From positions 1 through 42,644 of the forward strand of contig CASHSZ010000133.1 in the NCBI GenBank assembly GCA_949358305.1: 42,644 nucleotides of DNA. Direction: 5' to 3'. The translations under genes and the position numbers were made by a program. Positions 33,251 through 42,644 of this stretch are shown piece by piece (within the stretch, counting starts at the first letter, position 1; every line of letters starts with the position of its first letter). The notes under the pieces were generated by a model. That model ran no database searches, had not been told where the DNA came from, and worked only from the letters and a program-made list of their open reading frames with translations. Source of the stretch: Strigamia acuminata. Lineage: Eukaryota; Arthropoda; Chilopoda; Geophilomorpha; Linotaeniidae.

Positions 33251-34800
33251 TGTCGATGTGGGAGCTTATTTTTGGGACGAGTCGTCGGGGTTGCCGCCGC
33301 CTTCGCCACCGCTCAACGAGCCCAACTGTCACTATTCGTCGGGATGGATGCGTTTTGTTCCCGACTTATTTATCTATTTATTAATTTTTTTCTTTTTTTT
33401 TGACCGGCCCGAAGGCCAGTCTGAGACCGAGAGGCAGGCGGGAGACGCGTATCGCCGTTGGAACCAACAGCATCATAGAATGCAAAGAGTTAACCGCTGA
33501 CCTCGAAAGGAAACTAGCAAACAAGCTGTACGATCGATTGGTCTAAAAATGCTCACAAAACCCATCGAGTGCAGTGATATAAACTCGCGTCGACTACGTT
33601 GGTGCAGCGTGTATTGCGAGATGAAATTTAAATCGTAAACCAATTGAGACGTTCACGATCTTGTTTCACGCAACATCTACCACGAAAATCTAATTAATGA
33701 CTGGATCACATGACACAAAATTAATTCTACGACCGGGAAATCGATTTCTATTTTTTAAAGACTTTTATTTAACTCGGCGCGAGATTCTACCTACAAACGA
33801 TAAACGCATCCTTTTTATTTTCTTGTTGTCGTCTCGAGAGTCTGTGGATCTACAACCTGGCCTAATCTGACCTAATTCAAATCTAAATTTGAATCTGAAT
33901 TTTGCGTTTTCTTTATTGTTTCAACATTATAGGAGTTTCTTTTTGTTAAACAGTTATATTTTTAATTCTTGTTGGTTGTTAATTGCGTCCTGGTGCGTTG
34001 CCATAAACACCAAACACTTCGCGGACATTCATCCACGTTGACGGACATCATTACCGACGCCCGCGCCAAAAGCCCGTGTCGCGCTCACCCCCATCGCATC
34101 ACGTGCATTATCGCGCGTCGTAACGCGCTCAAACGCGTAGATCGCGAGCAAAGACACACTCATGTCCATATGTTGCTGAGGACTTTGCTCACGGTCGCGC
34201 GTCGACGTCGAAACGTGTCGAAACGAGCCGAAAAATGCAGGCAACCACGCGCGCGTCATGGGGTTTAAATAAGTGAACGGATGTCGGTGCGGAAACTTAT
34301 TTTCGGGACGAGTCGTTAGGGCTGCTGTCGTCGCCGCTCAACGGCCCCAACTGCTCCCATTCGCCGGTAGACCGAGCGAGAACGGGTGCGTTCTATTTCC
34401 GATTCATTTATTTATTATTTTGACCGACCCGAAGGCCAGTCTGAGACCGAGAGAGGTGTTTGTTTAGAAAGGACCCCCTATCGCCATACGCGAGAACCCG
34501 GCTACCACGCCGCTCGGCGGGTACTGCGCCGCTCGACCAAGCGGCGGGCCCGAGTTCCGCATTCGATCTGAAAGCGTTCGTGAAGCCCGTTGAACGTGTT
34601 CGGAGAGACTTCCGTCGACTATGACGGCGCCAGACCACCGGGAGATGGAAATAAAATATGAAACGATTGGTTTTCTATAAAACTTTTATGGCAGTGAGTT
34701 GCGGCGAAGATAATTTAATTAATGATTGGAGCACGTGGCACAAAATTAATTCTACGATCGGGAAATGCATTTCTATTTTTTAGACTTCTAAACCTTGTGT
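33250..34800 (+). repeat. R-repeat block 5
   Basis: Two units: hairpin cores at about 33255-33330 and 34290-34352, GGCCCGAAGGCC-type module at 33405 and 34428, palindromic GCCGCTCGACCAAGCGGCG at 34529, and the CCTGGCCTAATCTGACC module at 33857. Confidence 0.8.
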
Positions 34801-35620
34801 TTAGAAAGTCTAATAATGAAACGGCTCTGTCTGTCCGTCTTCGACGTCCGGTCACGTGACCTGTATGTAATGTTTCTACTTCCGGTACTTCCGGTTTGTG
34901 TAATATCCCAAAAAAATGAATTAAAAAATTAATCGGACGATTGGAAAGTAGACTTTTCTGGTGCAGTTTTTGGTCTATTTTCCAATTATAAATATGAAAT
35001 TGGCATTAAATATAGTTAAAAAGAAGAAAATGCTAAATTACGGCGAAATGTAATGGAAAACAGCGCCACTCGGCGGATCCCGTAAGCTATAATGGAGGCA
35101 GAAATCTTCGTCGCAAACTGAAAAATATTGTTTTCTATCTCGAAATGAGGTTTATAAATTTTGAAATCAGTCTCATTCGACTGGAAATCCAAATCTGCAC
35201 CTGCCTGTATCTTTTATTTTTCAATTTGGTCAAGAAAAAGTACCGTTACGATCCACCGAAGTCGGCAACCGCGTGGCAAATTTGGTGGGAAATTTGAAAA
35301 AGACTGATTTTTAAAACTGAACAATTTTAATGATTAAATGAGGTTTCCTACGTGTAATTTGGCGCTGAAAACGATGGCGTCATTAGTTTTTGGATCAAAT
35401 ATAGTTACAAAGGCGAAAAAAGCAATTTACGGCAAAATTTAAGTAAACCAGAGCGCCATCTGACGGAAGCCGTGACCGAAACGTAATGTAATGTACTTCG
35501 TAATGAAAATTGGACAAATGGAAGTGAAATCTGAAAAAAAGGGGTATCACGTTGAGATTCTCACTATTTGTTCATTTTTTCGTTTATTTTTTATTTTTTT
35601 ATTTGTTTTCTTTCCTTTTC
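34801..35620 (+). other. intergenic region with two diverged direct repeats
   Basis: 34,990-35,090 and 35,395-35,480 share AAATATAGTTA, ATTTACGGC-like and GCGCCA segments before CGGAAGCCGT/GGATCCCGT. A leader or promoter of the partial gene at 35.6 kb may lie here, but I cannot place its first exon. Confidence 0.3.
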
Positions 35621-35623
35621 CAG

Positions 35624-35905
35624 TCGTCCGCCGCTTCCATCCCGCGTGCGCCGACGGGCAGGTTGAAGACGGTGGATCTTATAGTCCAAAGAGCGACGAA
35701 GGAGGAGGAACGAAAGAATGAAGGCAACAGAAACGTCCCCATGAGAGTCGAGATGCTTCCAGATGGAGACGTTCTTTTGTCGCATTCAGTGGTGAGCGCG
35801 TTAGTCCATGTGGGTGTGGTAAGAGTCACATCAGAAAAAGACGAAGGAGACGGCGACGAGTCTCAGAAAGAGAATCGAGAGGCTGGCAAAGAAGACGCGG
35901 GATAA
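35624..35905 (+). CDS. I: C-terminal exon of an unrecognised acidic-tailed protein (partial)
   Basis: An open exon follows a strong 3' splice site (TTTCCTTTTCCAG) and encodes 93 aa to a TAA-type end at 35905. It starts SSAASIPRAPTG, has LKTVDLIVQRATKEEERK, a hydrophobic stretch (SVVSALVHVGVVRV) and a Glu/Asp/Lys-rich tail (KDEGDGDESQKENRE). Layout, with a Ser-rich exon start and an acidic tail, recalls exon 2 of family A, but no coiled coil or SME end is present. The first exon was not found. It is convergent with the zinc-finger gene J. Confidence 0.45.
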   Translation, partial: SSAASIPRAPTGRLKTVDLIVQRATKEEERKNEGNRNVPMRVEMLPDGDVLLSHSVVSALVHVGVVRVTSEKDEGDGDESQKENREAGKEDAG

Positions 35906-36108
35906 TAAAAAATTGACCGTGTATTTGTAATAATGATAACAATAACAATGATTAATGTGGATTTTTTTTTGTTTGTTTTCTTTTTTATTAAAAAAAAAAA
36001 AAAAAATTAAATAAATAGATAAATAATAAAAAGTAAAGAACAAATAAAAGCAAATGAAGAAGAGTTGGACAGTGCAAATTATGGGGAAAAAATAAAATTA
36101 AATAAAAA
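35906..36108. other. convergent intergenic, AT-rich
   Basis: Poly-T/poly-A tracts (35956-36005) and AAATA sequences that can serve as polyadenylation signals for both flanking genes. Confidence 0.5.
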
Positions 36109-36657
36109 CTAATGTCCATTGACGCCACCTCCATCGTTTCCGGCGGGCGCTTGGTAATCGTGTGCCTCCGCCCAATGAGTGACGAGATCCCCGGGAGAGG
36201 GCGTCGCCGCACAAAACGGACAGCGTCGCCCGTTGAGTCGGTGCACTCGTTTCAACGCCTAAGAAGAAAGGGGAAAAAATAAAAATACGAATTAGTTAAC
36301 TAGTGTGTGAGTGAAGAGGATAATCGGACACTCACCGATGCCAGACAGACGAGCTCGCGCGAGAAATTTTTCACGTCCTTGTGGATGTTGTGTCGCTGTC
36401 GCTGATGGCGAAAGACGTCGACGCAGAAGAATCCGTTCGGTCCTGAGGCACATGGGGCGGGGGAGAAGAAGAAGAAGAAAAAAATTAAAATAAAATTAAA
36501 AAATATTTATGTATATAAAATAAATAAAAGATATAGAACAAAAGATATAAAATAATAAGTAAATAAATAACCGTTTCTTACTATCGGGGTGTTTATCATC
36601 GCATAGAGCGCAGGAGTATGACCTGCCGCCACCCTCCTCTTGTGGTGCTTCCGCCAT
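36109..36657 (-). CDS. J: compact two-zinc-finger protein, paralogue of E
   Basis: Minus-strand model: 36582-36657, 36336-36442 and 36109-36258, introns phase 1 then 0, 110 aa. The ATG is 30 bases after a 3' splice site (33 in E). Finger 1: GGGRSYSCALCDDKHPD, His supplied by FRHQRQRHNIH in exon 2. Finger 2: RRCPFCAATP, then LVTHWAEAHDY. The fingers and both intron phases match gene E (SFYCALC; RHWRQHHH; CPFCIARP; DHWLVKHRY). J lacks the long N-terminal and acidic/basic C-terminal parts of E. Nucleic-acid or protein binding is inferred from the finger layout (C-x2-C...H-x3-5-H). The leader intron contains an (AG)n array. Confidence 0.8.
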
Positions 36658-36699
36658 TTTCCTTTTGTTTGTGAGACGAGTAAACAACTGAAAGTAAAT

Positions 36700-36700
<1 letters not shown>

Positions 36701-36752
<52 letters not shown>
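36701..36752 (+). repeat. (GA)n microsatellite
   Basis: About 25 GA units, TC on the sense strand of gene J just before its leader 3' splice site, so it would act as a pyrimidine tract. Confidence 0.95.
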
Positions 36753-36757
<5 letters not shown>

Positions 36758-37400
36758 TGATTGTGGTCGTGGGCGTGGTCCATTGACCGAGAAATCACAC
36801 AAAGCATCAAACTTACTTACCAACGAACACGAGGTGGTAGTGAGGATCAGACGGAAGATGAAACGCGCGCGTTTGATATAAGCTGCCGAACCAAAGTGTG
36901 TGTATGTCGTGAGCGGCTGATGTGACATCTGGTGGCAGTCCGAGAACGATTTAAGTTTGAACTATGGAGCGTTGGCGAATGAACGGGTCTCTCTCGTTGG
37001 CAATCCTCGTTGTTCCGACGAATCCTGCTATCGCCGTCTTTGTGGTCCTCGTCACGGTCGTCGTTTTTATTTAACTCGAAACGAACGTTAATACTAAGTT
37101 TCCAATGTGCGTAGACGCGCGTGATTCGCGCGTTTTCCACATGTGGTGCCCCCGTCACGCGTGAATACAAAACGTCGACCCAATAAATTCCGAAACTGGG
37201 CTAATCTTGTTTTATTCGCCCATGTGCGCTTACCCATATATTTTGTTTTTCAGTTTGTGGAAAAGTTCATTGCCTGTGGTTTTCGGCGCGTACATGGCAA
37301 ACGCGGGAAAATTTGCGGTGGTAGCGCGCTTTGGTGGCAATAAAAAAAAAAAACACCATAATGTTAAAAATGGGAATCCCGTCGGGTTTTTTTACGAAAC
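36753..37400. other. upstream region of J
   Basis: Includes GACATCTGGTGGCAGTCC near 36924, similar to the GATGGCG/CATCTGGCG motifs by the other gene starts, and an R-like segment (CCAATAAATTCCGAAAC at 37178) matching 24799. No ORF is credible. Confidence 0.4.
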
Positions 37401-39653
37401 ATCTTGCAGAAGCTTATTTTTGAACAAATTGTTTGGGGCTGCCGGTGCTTGTCGGCGCCAGCTGCCCCGTATTCTGTACAGAGAGAGACGTTCAAAAGAA
37501 CATCTATTAACTCATACAGTAGAAAAACCACAGAAGTGAGTAAAACAATCGCGGAAAACCAAAACCCTCCGGATTTCCGCGAGGGCCAGGATTGGTCTGG
37601 ATTACTGGAATCACTCTCGAAGCCCGTCGAATGCGTTGATGGAGATTCGCACCAACTACGACAGCGCGTGGCAACTGGAAGGTGAAATTAAAATATAAAA
37701 CGGCGGATATTTTACAAAACTTTTGTATCGGTCGTTTGGTACAAAGATAATGTGATTAACTATTGGAATACGAACCGCGAAACCGATACCACGATCCGAA
37801 ATTTAAACTTTAATCGTCCACCCATTGTCGATCGCCAGACATCTATAAGCGATAGGTGCGCCCTTTTCATTTTCGTGTCGCTCCCCCAGAGTTTGTGGGT
37901 CTAACCTGACCTAATCTTACCCAATTCGAATCTGAATTTGAATCTAAATTTTGCGTTTTCTTTATCGTTTCAACATTATACGAGTTTCCTTTTGTTAAAC
38001 AATTATGTTTTGAATTTTCGTAAGTGGTTGGTTAATTGCGTCCCGGTGCGTTGCCATAAACACAAAGCACTCTGCGGGCATTTATCCACGTTGACGGACA
38101 TTATTATCGACGCCCGCGTCGAAAGACCGTGTCGAGCTCATCGGCATCGCATCACACGCAATATCGCGCGCGCGAACGCGCTTGTGCGAGTATGTACGTC
38201 GCCGGGGACTCGGCTTCGCGGTCGCGCATCGACGTCGAAACATGCCGTATCGGTGTGCGGATGTTTTCTATGCCCACAACGAACCGAATCTGTCGGACGC
38301 GAGTAGAATGCACGTCAAGAGGTTTAGACTAACGGATGAGTGTCGATGTGGGAGCTTATTTTTGGGACGAGTCGTCGGGGTTGCCGCCGCCGTCGCCGCT
38401 CAACGACACCATTTGCCCCTATTCTCGTCGGGACGGGCGCGTTCTATTTCCGATTTATTTGTTTCTTCATTTATTTATTATTTTGACCGGCCCGAAGGCC
38501 AGTCTGAGACCGAGAGAGCGAGGAAGGCGTTCAAGAAGGACGCCTACAGCCACTGGAAGCGAGAACCCGGCTACCACGCCGCCCGGCGGGTACTGAGCCG
38601 CTCGACCGAGCGGCGGGCCCGAGTTCCGCTGGCGATCTGAAAGTGTTGGCAAAACCCATCGAACGTGTTGAGAAAGACTCCCATCGACTGGGACGGCGCG
38701 AGACCCCCGGAAGATGACAATAAAATACAAAACAACGGATTCCCTACAAATTTTTTTTCCCGGTAAATTACGACGAAGATAATCTAATTAACGGTTAAAG
38801 TACGAACCGCAGAGTCGGTGCCACGACCGGAGAATTAAAAATTTAATCGTCTTTCTTTTTCGGGTGATATTTTTTACTCCGTACCGATCGCCACGTCAGA
38901 CACGAGTAGGATGCACGCGACCGCGCGCACGTATAAACGAACGAACGAACGAACGGATGCCGACGCGGAAACTTATTTTCGGGGCGAGTCGTCAAGGCTG
39001 CCGCTGCCGCCGCCGTCGCTCAACGACCCCAACCGCATCTATTCGTCGGGACGGATACGTTCCATTTTCGGACTTATTTATTTATTTATTTATTTATTAT
39101 TTTGACCGGCCCGAAGGCCAGTCTGAGACCGTGGCGAAGCAAGGGTGTTTTTATATCGGATACCGCGCCGCTCGGCGGGTACTGTGCGCCGCTCGACCGA
39201 GCGGCGGGCCCGAGTCCCGAGTTCGATCTGAAAGTGTTGGCAAAACCCATCGAACGTGTTCGGGAAGACTCCCGTCCACAACGACGGCGCGAGACCCCCG
39301 GAAGATGAAAATAAAATACGAAACGGCTCATTTTCTATAAAATTTTTATTCCAACGAATTACGACGAAGATAACCTAATTATCGGTTAAAGCACGGACCG
39401 CAAAGTCGGTGCCACGACCGGAGAATTAAAATTTTAATCGTCTTTCCTTTTTCGGGTGATTTTTTTTTACTCCGTACCGATCGCCACGTCAGACACGAGT
39501 AGGATGCACGCGACCGCGCGCACGTTTAAACGAACGAACGAACGAACGGATGCCGACGCGGAAACTTATTTTCGGGGCGAGTCGTCGGGGCTGTCGTTGC
39601 TGCCGCCACCGCCGCCGCTCAGCGACCCCAGTTGCCCCAATTTTACGGCCAAT

Positions 39654-39692
<39 letters not shown>

Positions 39693-40504
39693 TTTTGACC
39701 GGCCCGAAGGCCAGTCTGAGAGACACGGGATGAACGCGCACAAATGCCACATCATCGACCGGACGCTGAAGCATCGACCGTTTACTCGGTCGAGGAAATT
39801 TTAAACTATATAACCATCGACCGGTCAGTTGGGGAGGCGCGCCCGGTACTATACGAGACGGTCCGCCCCGATCTGAAAACGCTCGCCGAACCCGCAGAAC
39901 GCGTTCGGTGAGACTCGCGTCGACTACGACGACGCGAGACTCCCGGAAAGTGAAAATAAAATACGAAACGATTGATTTTCTGTAAAAATTTTATTATGAC
40001 GAGTTGCGACGAAGATAACCTAATTAATGACTGGAGCACACGGCGCGAAATTAATCCTATGATCGGGAAATGCATTTATATTTTTTAAAGACTCTGGTTT
40101 GACCAGGCACGAACGTTTATGTACGAGATCCAACGTCCGATCACGTGACATGTGATATATTTCGCAAAACCACCACGCCGTTTCTCCAAATTAGGTTTTC
40201 ACGAAACTCGATTCTATTTTTACCCACGTGGTCACGTGCCCTTCCCGATATCAAAATCGCGTTTTAGCGAAACCCGAAGTTTCGTTTTTAATCGGCTGTT
40301 TTTGTTGGACACGAAGAAGCGTTATAGCGCGATCGCGCTAAGCGAGATTTGTAAAGTTGAGGATGCGTTACAACGCGTTTTCAAAAAACGGTTTGCCAAG
40401 AATGATAAAACACGCGCGATCGTGCGGATTGTACGAATAGGTGAAATCCGCAGAATCCGCCACGAGACTGCGAACAGGGGGTCAAGGTATAGGCCGCCGT
40501 AATG
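37400..40504 (+). repeat. R-repeat block 6, partly tandem
   Basis: Hairpin cores at about 37409-37469, 38345-38418, 38965-39036 and 39560-39635; GGCCCGAAGGCC modules at 38487, 39107 and 39699; palindromes GCCGCTCGACCGAGCGGCG at 38596 and 39188. 38820-39400 and 39415-39990 are clear tandem copies. An open frame at 40152-40502 lies inside the repeat and has no other support. Confidence 0.85.
38820..39990 (+). repeat. two tandem R units of about 0.59 kb
   Basis: Both start with CGACCGGAGAATTAAAA, continue through CCGTACCGATCGCCACG, ACGAGTAGGATGCACGCG and (GAAC)n, the hairpin core and the GGCCCGAAGGCC module, with high identity over the first 200 bp. The second copy has lost or replaced the palindromic GC segment. 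Confidence 0.85.
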
Positions 40505-41719
40505 TTAAATATAGGGTCCCTTTCGCACTCCGCGAAATCCGCATGCGCGCCATAGGGCTATTATGGCTTGTTTCTTTGCTTTGTACTCTTCGGTCCATCT
40601 GACTCGGTCCCATTCCTCTTTCTCTTTCAGGAACTGTTCCTTTTCTTTTCTGGCTTCCTCTTCTCTCAACCTCTCGCGATGTTGTTCTTCCCATTTTTGG
40701 TGTTGTAAAATGGCTTCTTCTCGCAACATTTGTAGCTTTTCTGCTTTTCTTTGAGCTACGAGCGCTTGAAATTGGTCCTCGTACTCTTGAGCTTCTCGAT
40801 GTCGCCCTTCCACCGTGGCGTTCCATTCTTTTCGAATTTTAGCTTCTCGTTCCTCCCTCATTTTTTGGACCAGTTTTTCTGTTCTCTCGGTGGTTCTTCT
40901 TTCGCGTTGCTCCCTTTCTTCCTCTTCCTTCCAGAGTTCTCGCCGCTCTGCGCTCAGTCTTCGTTGGCGATTAGTCGCTTCTTGTCTGGCTTCTTCGCGG
41001 GCCTTCTCTCTGGATTGGTGAAGTGCCCGGTTGGGGTCTGGCGCGAAACCTCCGGTGTCACTGGGCGTTACCTGGGGCATGGGCGTCTCCGCTGCTGGTC
41101 TTGCGACCGGCGTCGGGGCTTGTGCCGCGCAGATAGCGTCAGTGAGTAGAGTAATCGATTCCCAGACTGACGTTCCTACTGGAATGTCTATCATCGCTTT
41201 CAGTTGGGCAGCTTGCCGTGTCAACCGAATTAGGTGAGATACCTCGAAGGAAACAACCGCAGGACTCGCCGTAACTCGGGGGGTTATCGGGGTCCCGCCG
41301 TCGTTTTTTCGTGGGGTTTGCTCCACGGACGTCTGAGCCGTGGGTGGCGATGGGTTCGTGCCGACCGTGACCGTTATTTTCGGAGCTTCATTCGTCTCCT
41401 CGGTCATCAATATCGATACTCGTCCTGGCGATACGTCGCGAATTTCTTCTCGATTTTCTATGGCTTCCGGATCGGTATCCTCGAAGGGTTGCATATTCAA
41501 GGGAACCCGCTCTCGCTCTGGCCCGTCTAGGGCCGCGAGCGATGCAGCTTGCTCCTCTTTCTGCGCCTTCGCTCTCCTTTTATTCGCTCGGGCTTTCGCC
41601 TTTGCGGACATTTCAGGGACGGGACCATCCGATCTCAGGTGGTAGTCGGAGGTCCTTTTTCCCTTCTCGGGCATTCTCTGCTCGGTTTCAGACGTGGATT
41701 GCTCGTCTTTGTCTGACAT
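40505..41719 (-). CDS. Gag-like coiled-coil protein of an LTR retroelement, 3'-truncated
   Basis: One 404-aa ORF without introns, ATG at 41719, 75 bases downstream of the primer-binding site. It starts MSDKDEQSTSETEQR, has SDYHLRSDGPVP (recalling the YNLR motifs near the start of some Ty3-like Gag proteins), a basic KAKARANKRRAKA, a Pro/Thr-rich centre, a segment VSHLIRLTRQAAQLKAMIDI, and a long Glu/Arg/Lys/Gln coiled coil (about residues 235-390). No CCHC knuckle, protease or polymerase follows. The last residues (FRGVRKGPYI) and the stop fall in R-repeat sequence, because the surrounding DNA matches 18445-18490. The Gag end is therefore a junction product. Assignment as Gag rests mainly on position next to the LTR and primer-binding site. 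Confidence 0.6.
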   Translation of the reverse strand: MSDKDEQSTSETEQRMPEKGKRTSDYHLRSDGPVPEMSAKAKARANKRRAKAQKEEQAASLAALDGPERERVPLNMQPFEDTDPEAIENREEIRDVSPGRVSILMTEETNEAPKITVTVGTNPSPPTAQTSVEQTPRKNDGGTPITPRVTASPAVVSFEVSHLIRLTRQAAQLKAMIDIPVGTSVWESITLLTDAICAAQAPTPVARPAAETPMPQVTPSDTGGFAPDPNRALHQSREKAREEARQEATNRQRRLSAERRELWKEEEEREQRERRTTERTEKLVQKMREEREAKIRKEWNATVEGRHREAQEYEDQFQALVAQRKAEKLQMLREEAILQHQKWEEQHRERLREEEARKEKEQFLKEKEEWDRVRWTEEYKAKKQAIIALWRACGFRGVRKGPYI

Positions 41720-41793
41720 TTTCTTTCGGTAATTCTACGATTTGGGTTATCTTATTGAGAGATCACAAGTTCAGATTTGAGATTTATTTCTAA

Positions 41794-41811
41794 ATCCCGG
41801 ACAGGCCCCCA
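41794..41811 (-). other. primer-binding site (tRNA-Pro type)
   Basis: TGGGGGCCTGTCCGGGAT on the minus strand differs at only two adjacent bases from the tRNA-Pro primer site TGGGGGCTCGTCCGGGAT used by murine leukaemia virus and some Ty3-like elements. It lies two bases beyond the LTR end. Confidence 0.8.
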
Positions 41812-41813
41812 CG

Positions 41814-42633
41814 TGTCGCGTCCTACTTGGTATAGGTTTAAATAGCGCTAACGTGTAATACTTTACCTGTGATCAATTATGTAAATACCCAAATGAATAC
41901 CAAATGTATGTAAATAAACAGGTAATTTATTCACCAGGCTTTATGCCTTTAAAATACACTCAGTAATAATTCTAGAGTCGACGTGGTCAGCGTCGAACAA
42001 AGGATTTCTCAAGATGGCGTCGTCGATTCCGCGTGGTCGGCGGAACAAAGGCGGCGTCTCGAGTTGTCGTCAATTCGTCACGGATTCGTCTTCACGGACG
42101 CGGTGGAATGCTCTTTCGAGTCTTCTATCCGTGCCTGTTGTCTAGGGTTTGTTTAGCGTCGCAGAGGCCTCGTCTAGGAACTTTGGGGTTCCCTACAAAG
42201 CACTCGGACACTTACTTCGGCGAATAATCGTCTGGGCGATTATTCTGGGTGATTTCACAAGGGCTATTCTCGTGCTTTCGCAGGAATAGCTCGCAAGTGA
42301 CTTCGTGAGAGTTACAGTTTGCACTTTACTCAGCGATCCTCGATCAATCCTAACTTGTAGTTGAAGTTGGCCTGACGGTGAGGTAGTTGCTGTGTTCTTG
42401 GTGTCGTTTGTGTAAGTTCTGACTTTAGGCGGGAAACACAGCCTTTTATGCAGTGGGGTGAAGGGCCGGCGATCAACCAATGGGGGCTGACCATCAGCCG
42501 CTTCCTCCCCCTCGGGGCACACACCTGCCATGGGGAGGTGGAGCCAACTCGGGGGGGAACGACTCTTCAATCACAGTGACTCAGAGGACAAGCATCCGCC
42601 CTGGGGGGACACTTATCCAACTGGGTCACCACA
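41814..42633 (-). mobile_element. long terminal repeat, 820 bp
   Basis: Minus strand runs TGTGGTGACC...GGACGCGACA, so the ends are TGT...ACA. Inside are a TATA-like GCATAAAAGG (about 42443-42452), an AATAAA (near 41926) and a GC-rich 5' part. The primer-binding site and Gag-like ORF follow in the correct order. Only one LTR is in the window, so the 5' LTR of a minus-strand element is assumed; the left end was set by the TGT next to ACCTTG at the window edge. Confidence 0.75.
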
Positions 42634-42644
42634 AGGTGGTAAAA

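Noticed and set aside
40152-40502. 116-aa open frame between R and the Gag-like ORF
   Set aside because: It starts inside R sequence without an ATG in a good context, and its end is shared with other R copies.

Overview
The window is eukaryotic nuclear DNA. Protein-coding sequence is broken by many short introns (about 60-160 bp, a few longer) with GT..AG borders. Tetranucleotide microsatellites (above all TTTA), tRNA-derived SINE heads, an LTR retroelement and a piggyBac transposase gene surround it. An invertebrate animal, perhaps an arthropod or crustacean, fits best, but the species cannot be fixed from sequence alone. All spliced gene models here are my own reconstructions from splice sites and reading-frame continuity.

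Layout. 0.16-2.1 kb: a five-exon piggyBac transposase (+). 2.4-3.7 kb: a four-exon coiled-coil protein (-). 4.9-5.5 kb: A1, a small coiled-coil/acidic protein (-), divergent from H at 6.95-7.5 kb, a Pro/Arg/Ala-rich protein (+) with an apparent frameshift; a short thymidine-kinase-like remnant follows at 8.4 kb. 8.6-10.6 kb: a six-exon protein with two zinc fingers (-). 10.9-14.1 kb: a seven-exon Glu/Lys-rich repeat protein (-). 16.3 kb: a possible small Cys-rich protein (+). 20.0-20.7 kb: A2 (+). 22.9-23.5 kb: a retropepsin-like protein that has lost its catalytic motif (+). 25.5-26.1 kb: A3 (-), divergent from G at 27.5-28.4 kb (+), which has a nearly perfect exon-intron duplication and is followed by a frameshifted thymidine kinase (-) at 28.7-29.2 kb. 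32.2-32.9 kb: F (+), related in architecture to G and H. 35.6-35.9 kb: a partial gene (+). 36.1-36.7 kb: a compact two-zinc-finger paralogue (-). 40.5-42.6 kb: a truncated LTR retroelement (LTR, primer-binding site and Gag-like ORF, -).

Between 16.5 and 40.5 kb most non-genic DNA belongs to one repeat family, called R here. At least 13 copies of its most conserved part, a GC-rich hairpin, all lie in the same orientation, some as clear tandem units of about 0.6 kb.

The main pattern is paralogy. Three families (A1/A2/A3; the two-finger pair; F/G/H) recur with conserved intron phases and conserved placement of a 3' splice site just upstream of the ATG. The order [A reverse]-[G/H forward]-[thymidine kinase] occurs twice, suggesting an old segmental duplication of a multigene block. 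Several proteins have nuclear features (basic clusters, zinc fingers, acidic tails), so a nuclear or DNA-associated role is plausible but unproven. Apart from the transposase, thymidine kinase, retropepsin fold and Gag/LTR, I recognise no known family.
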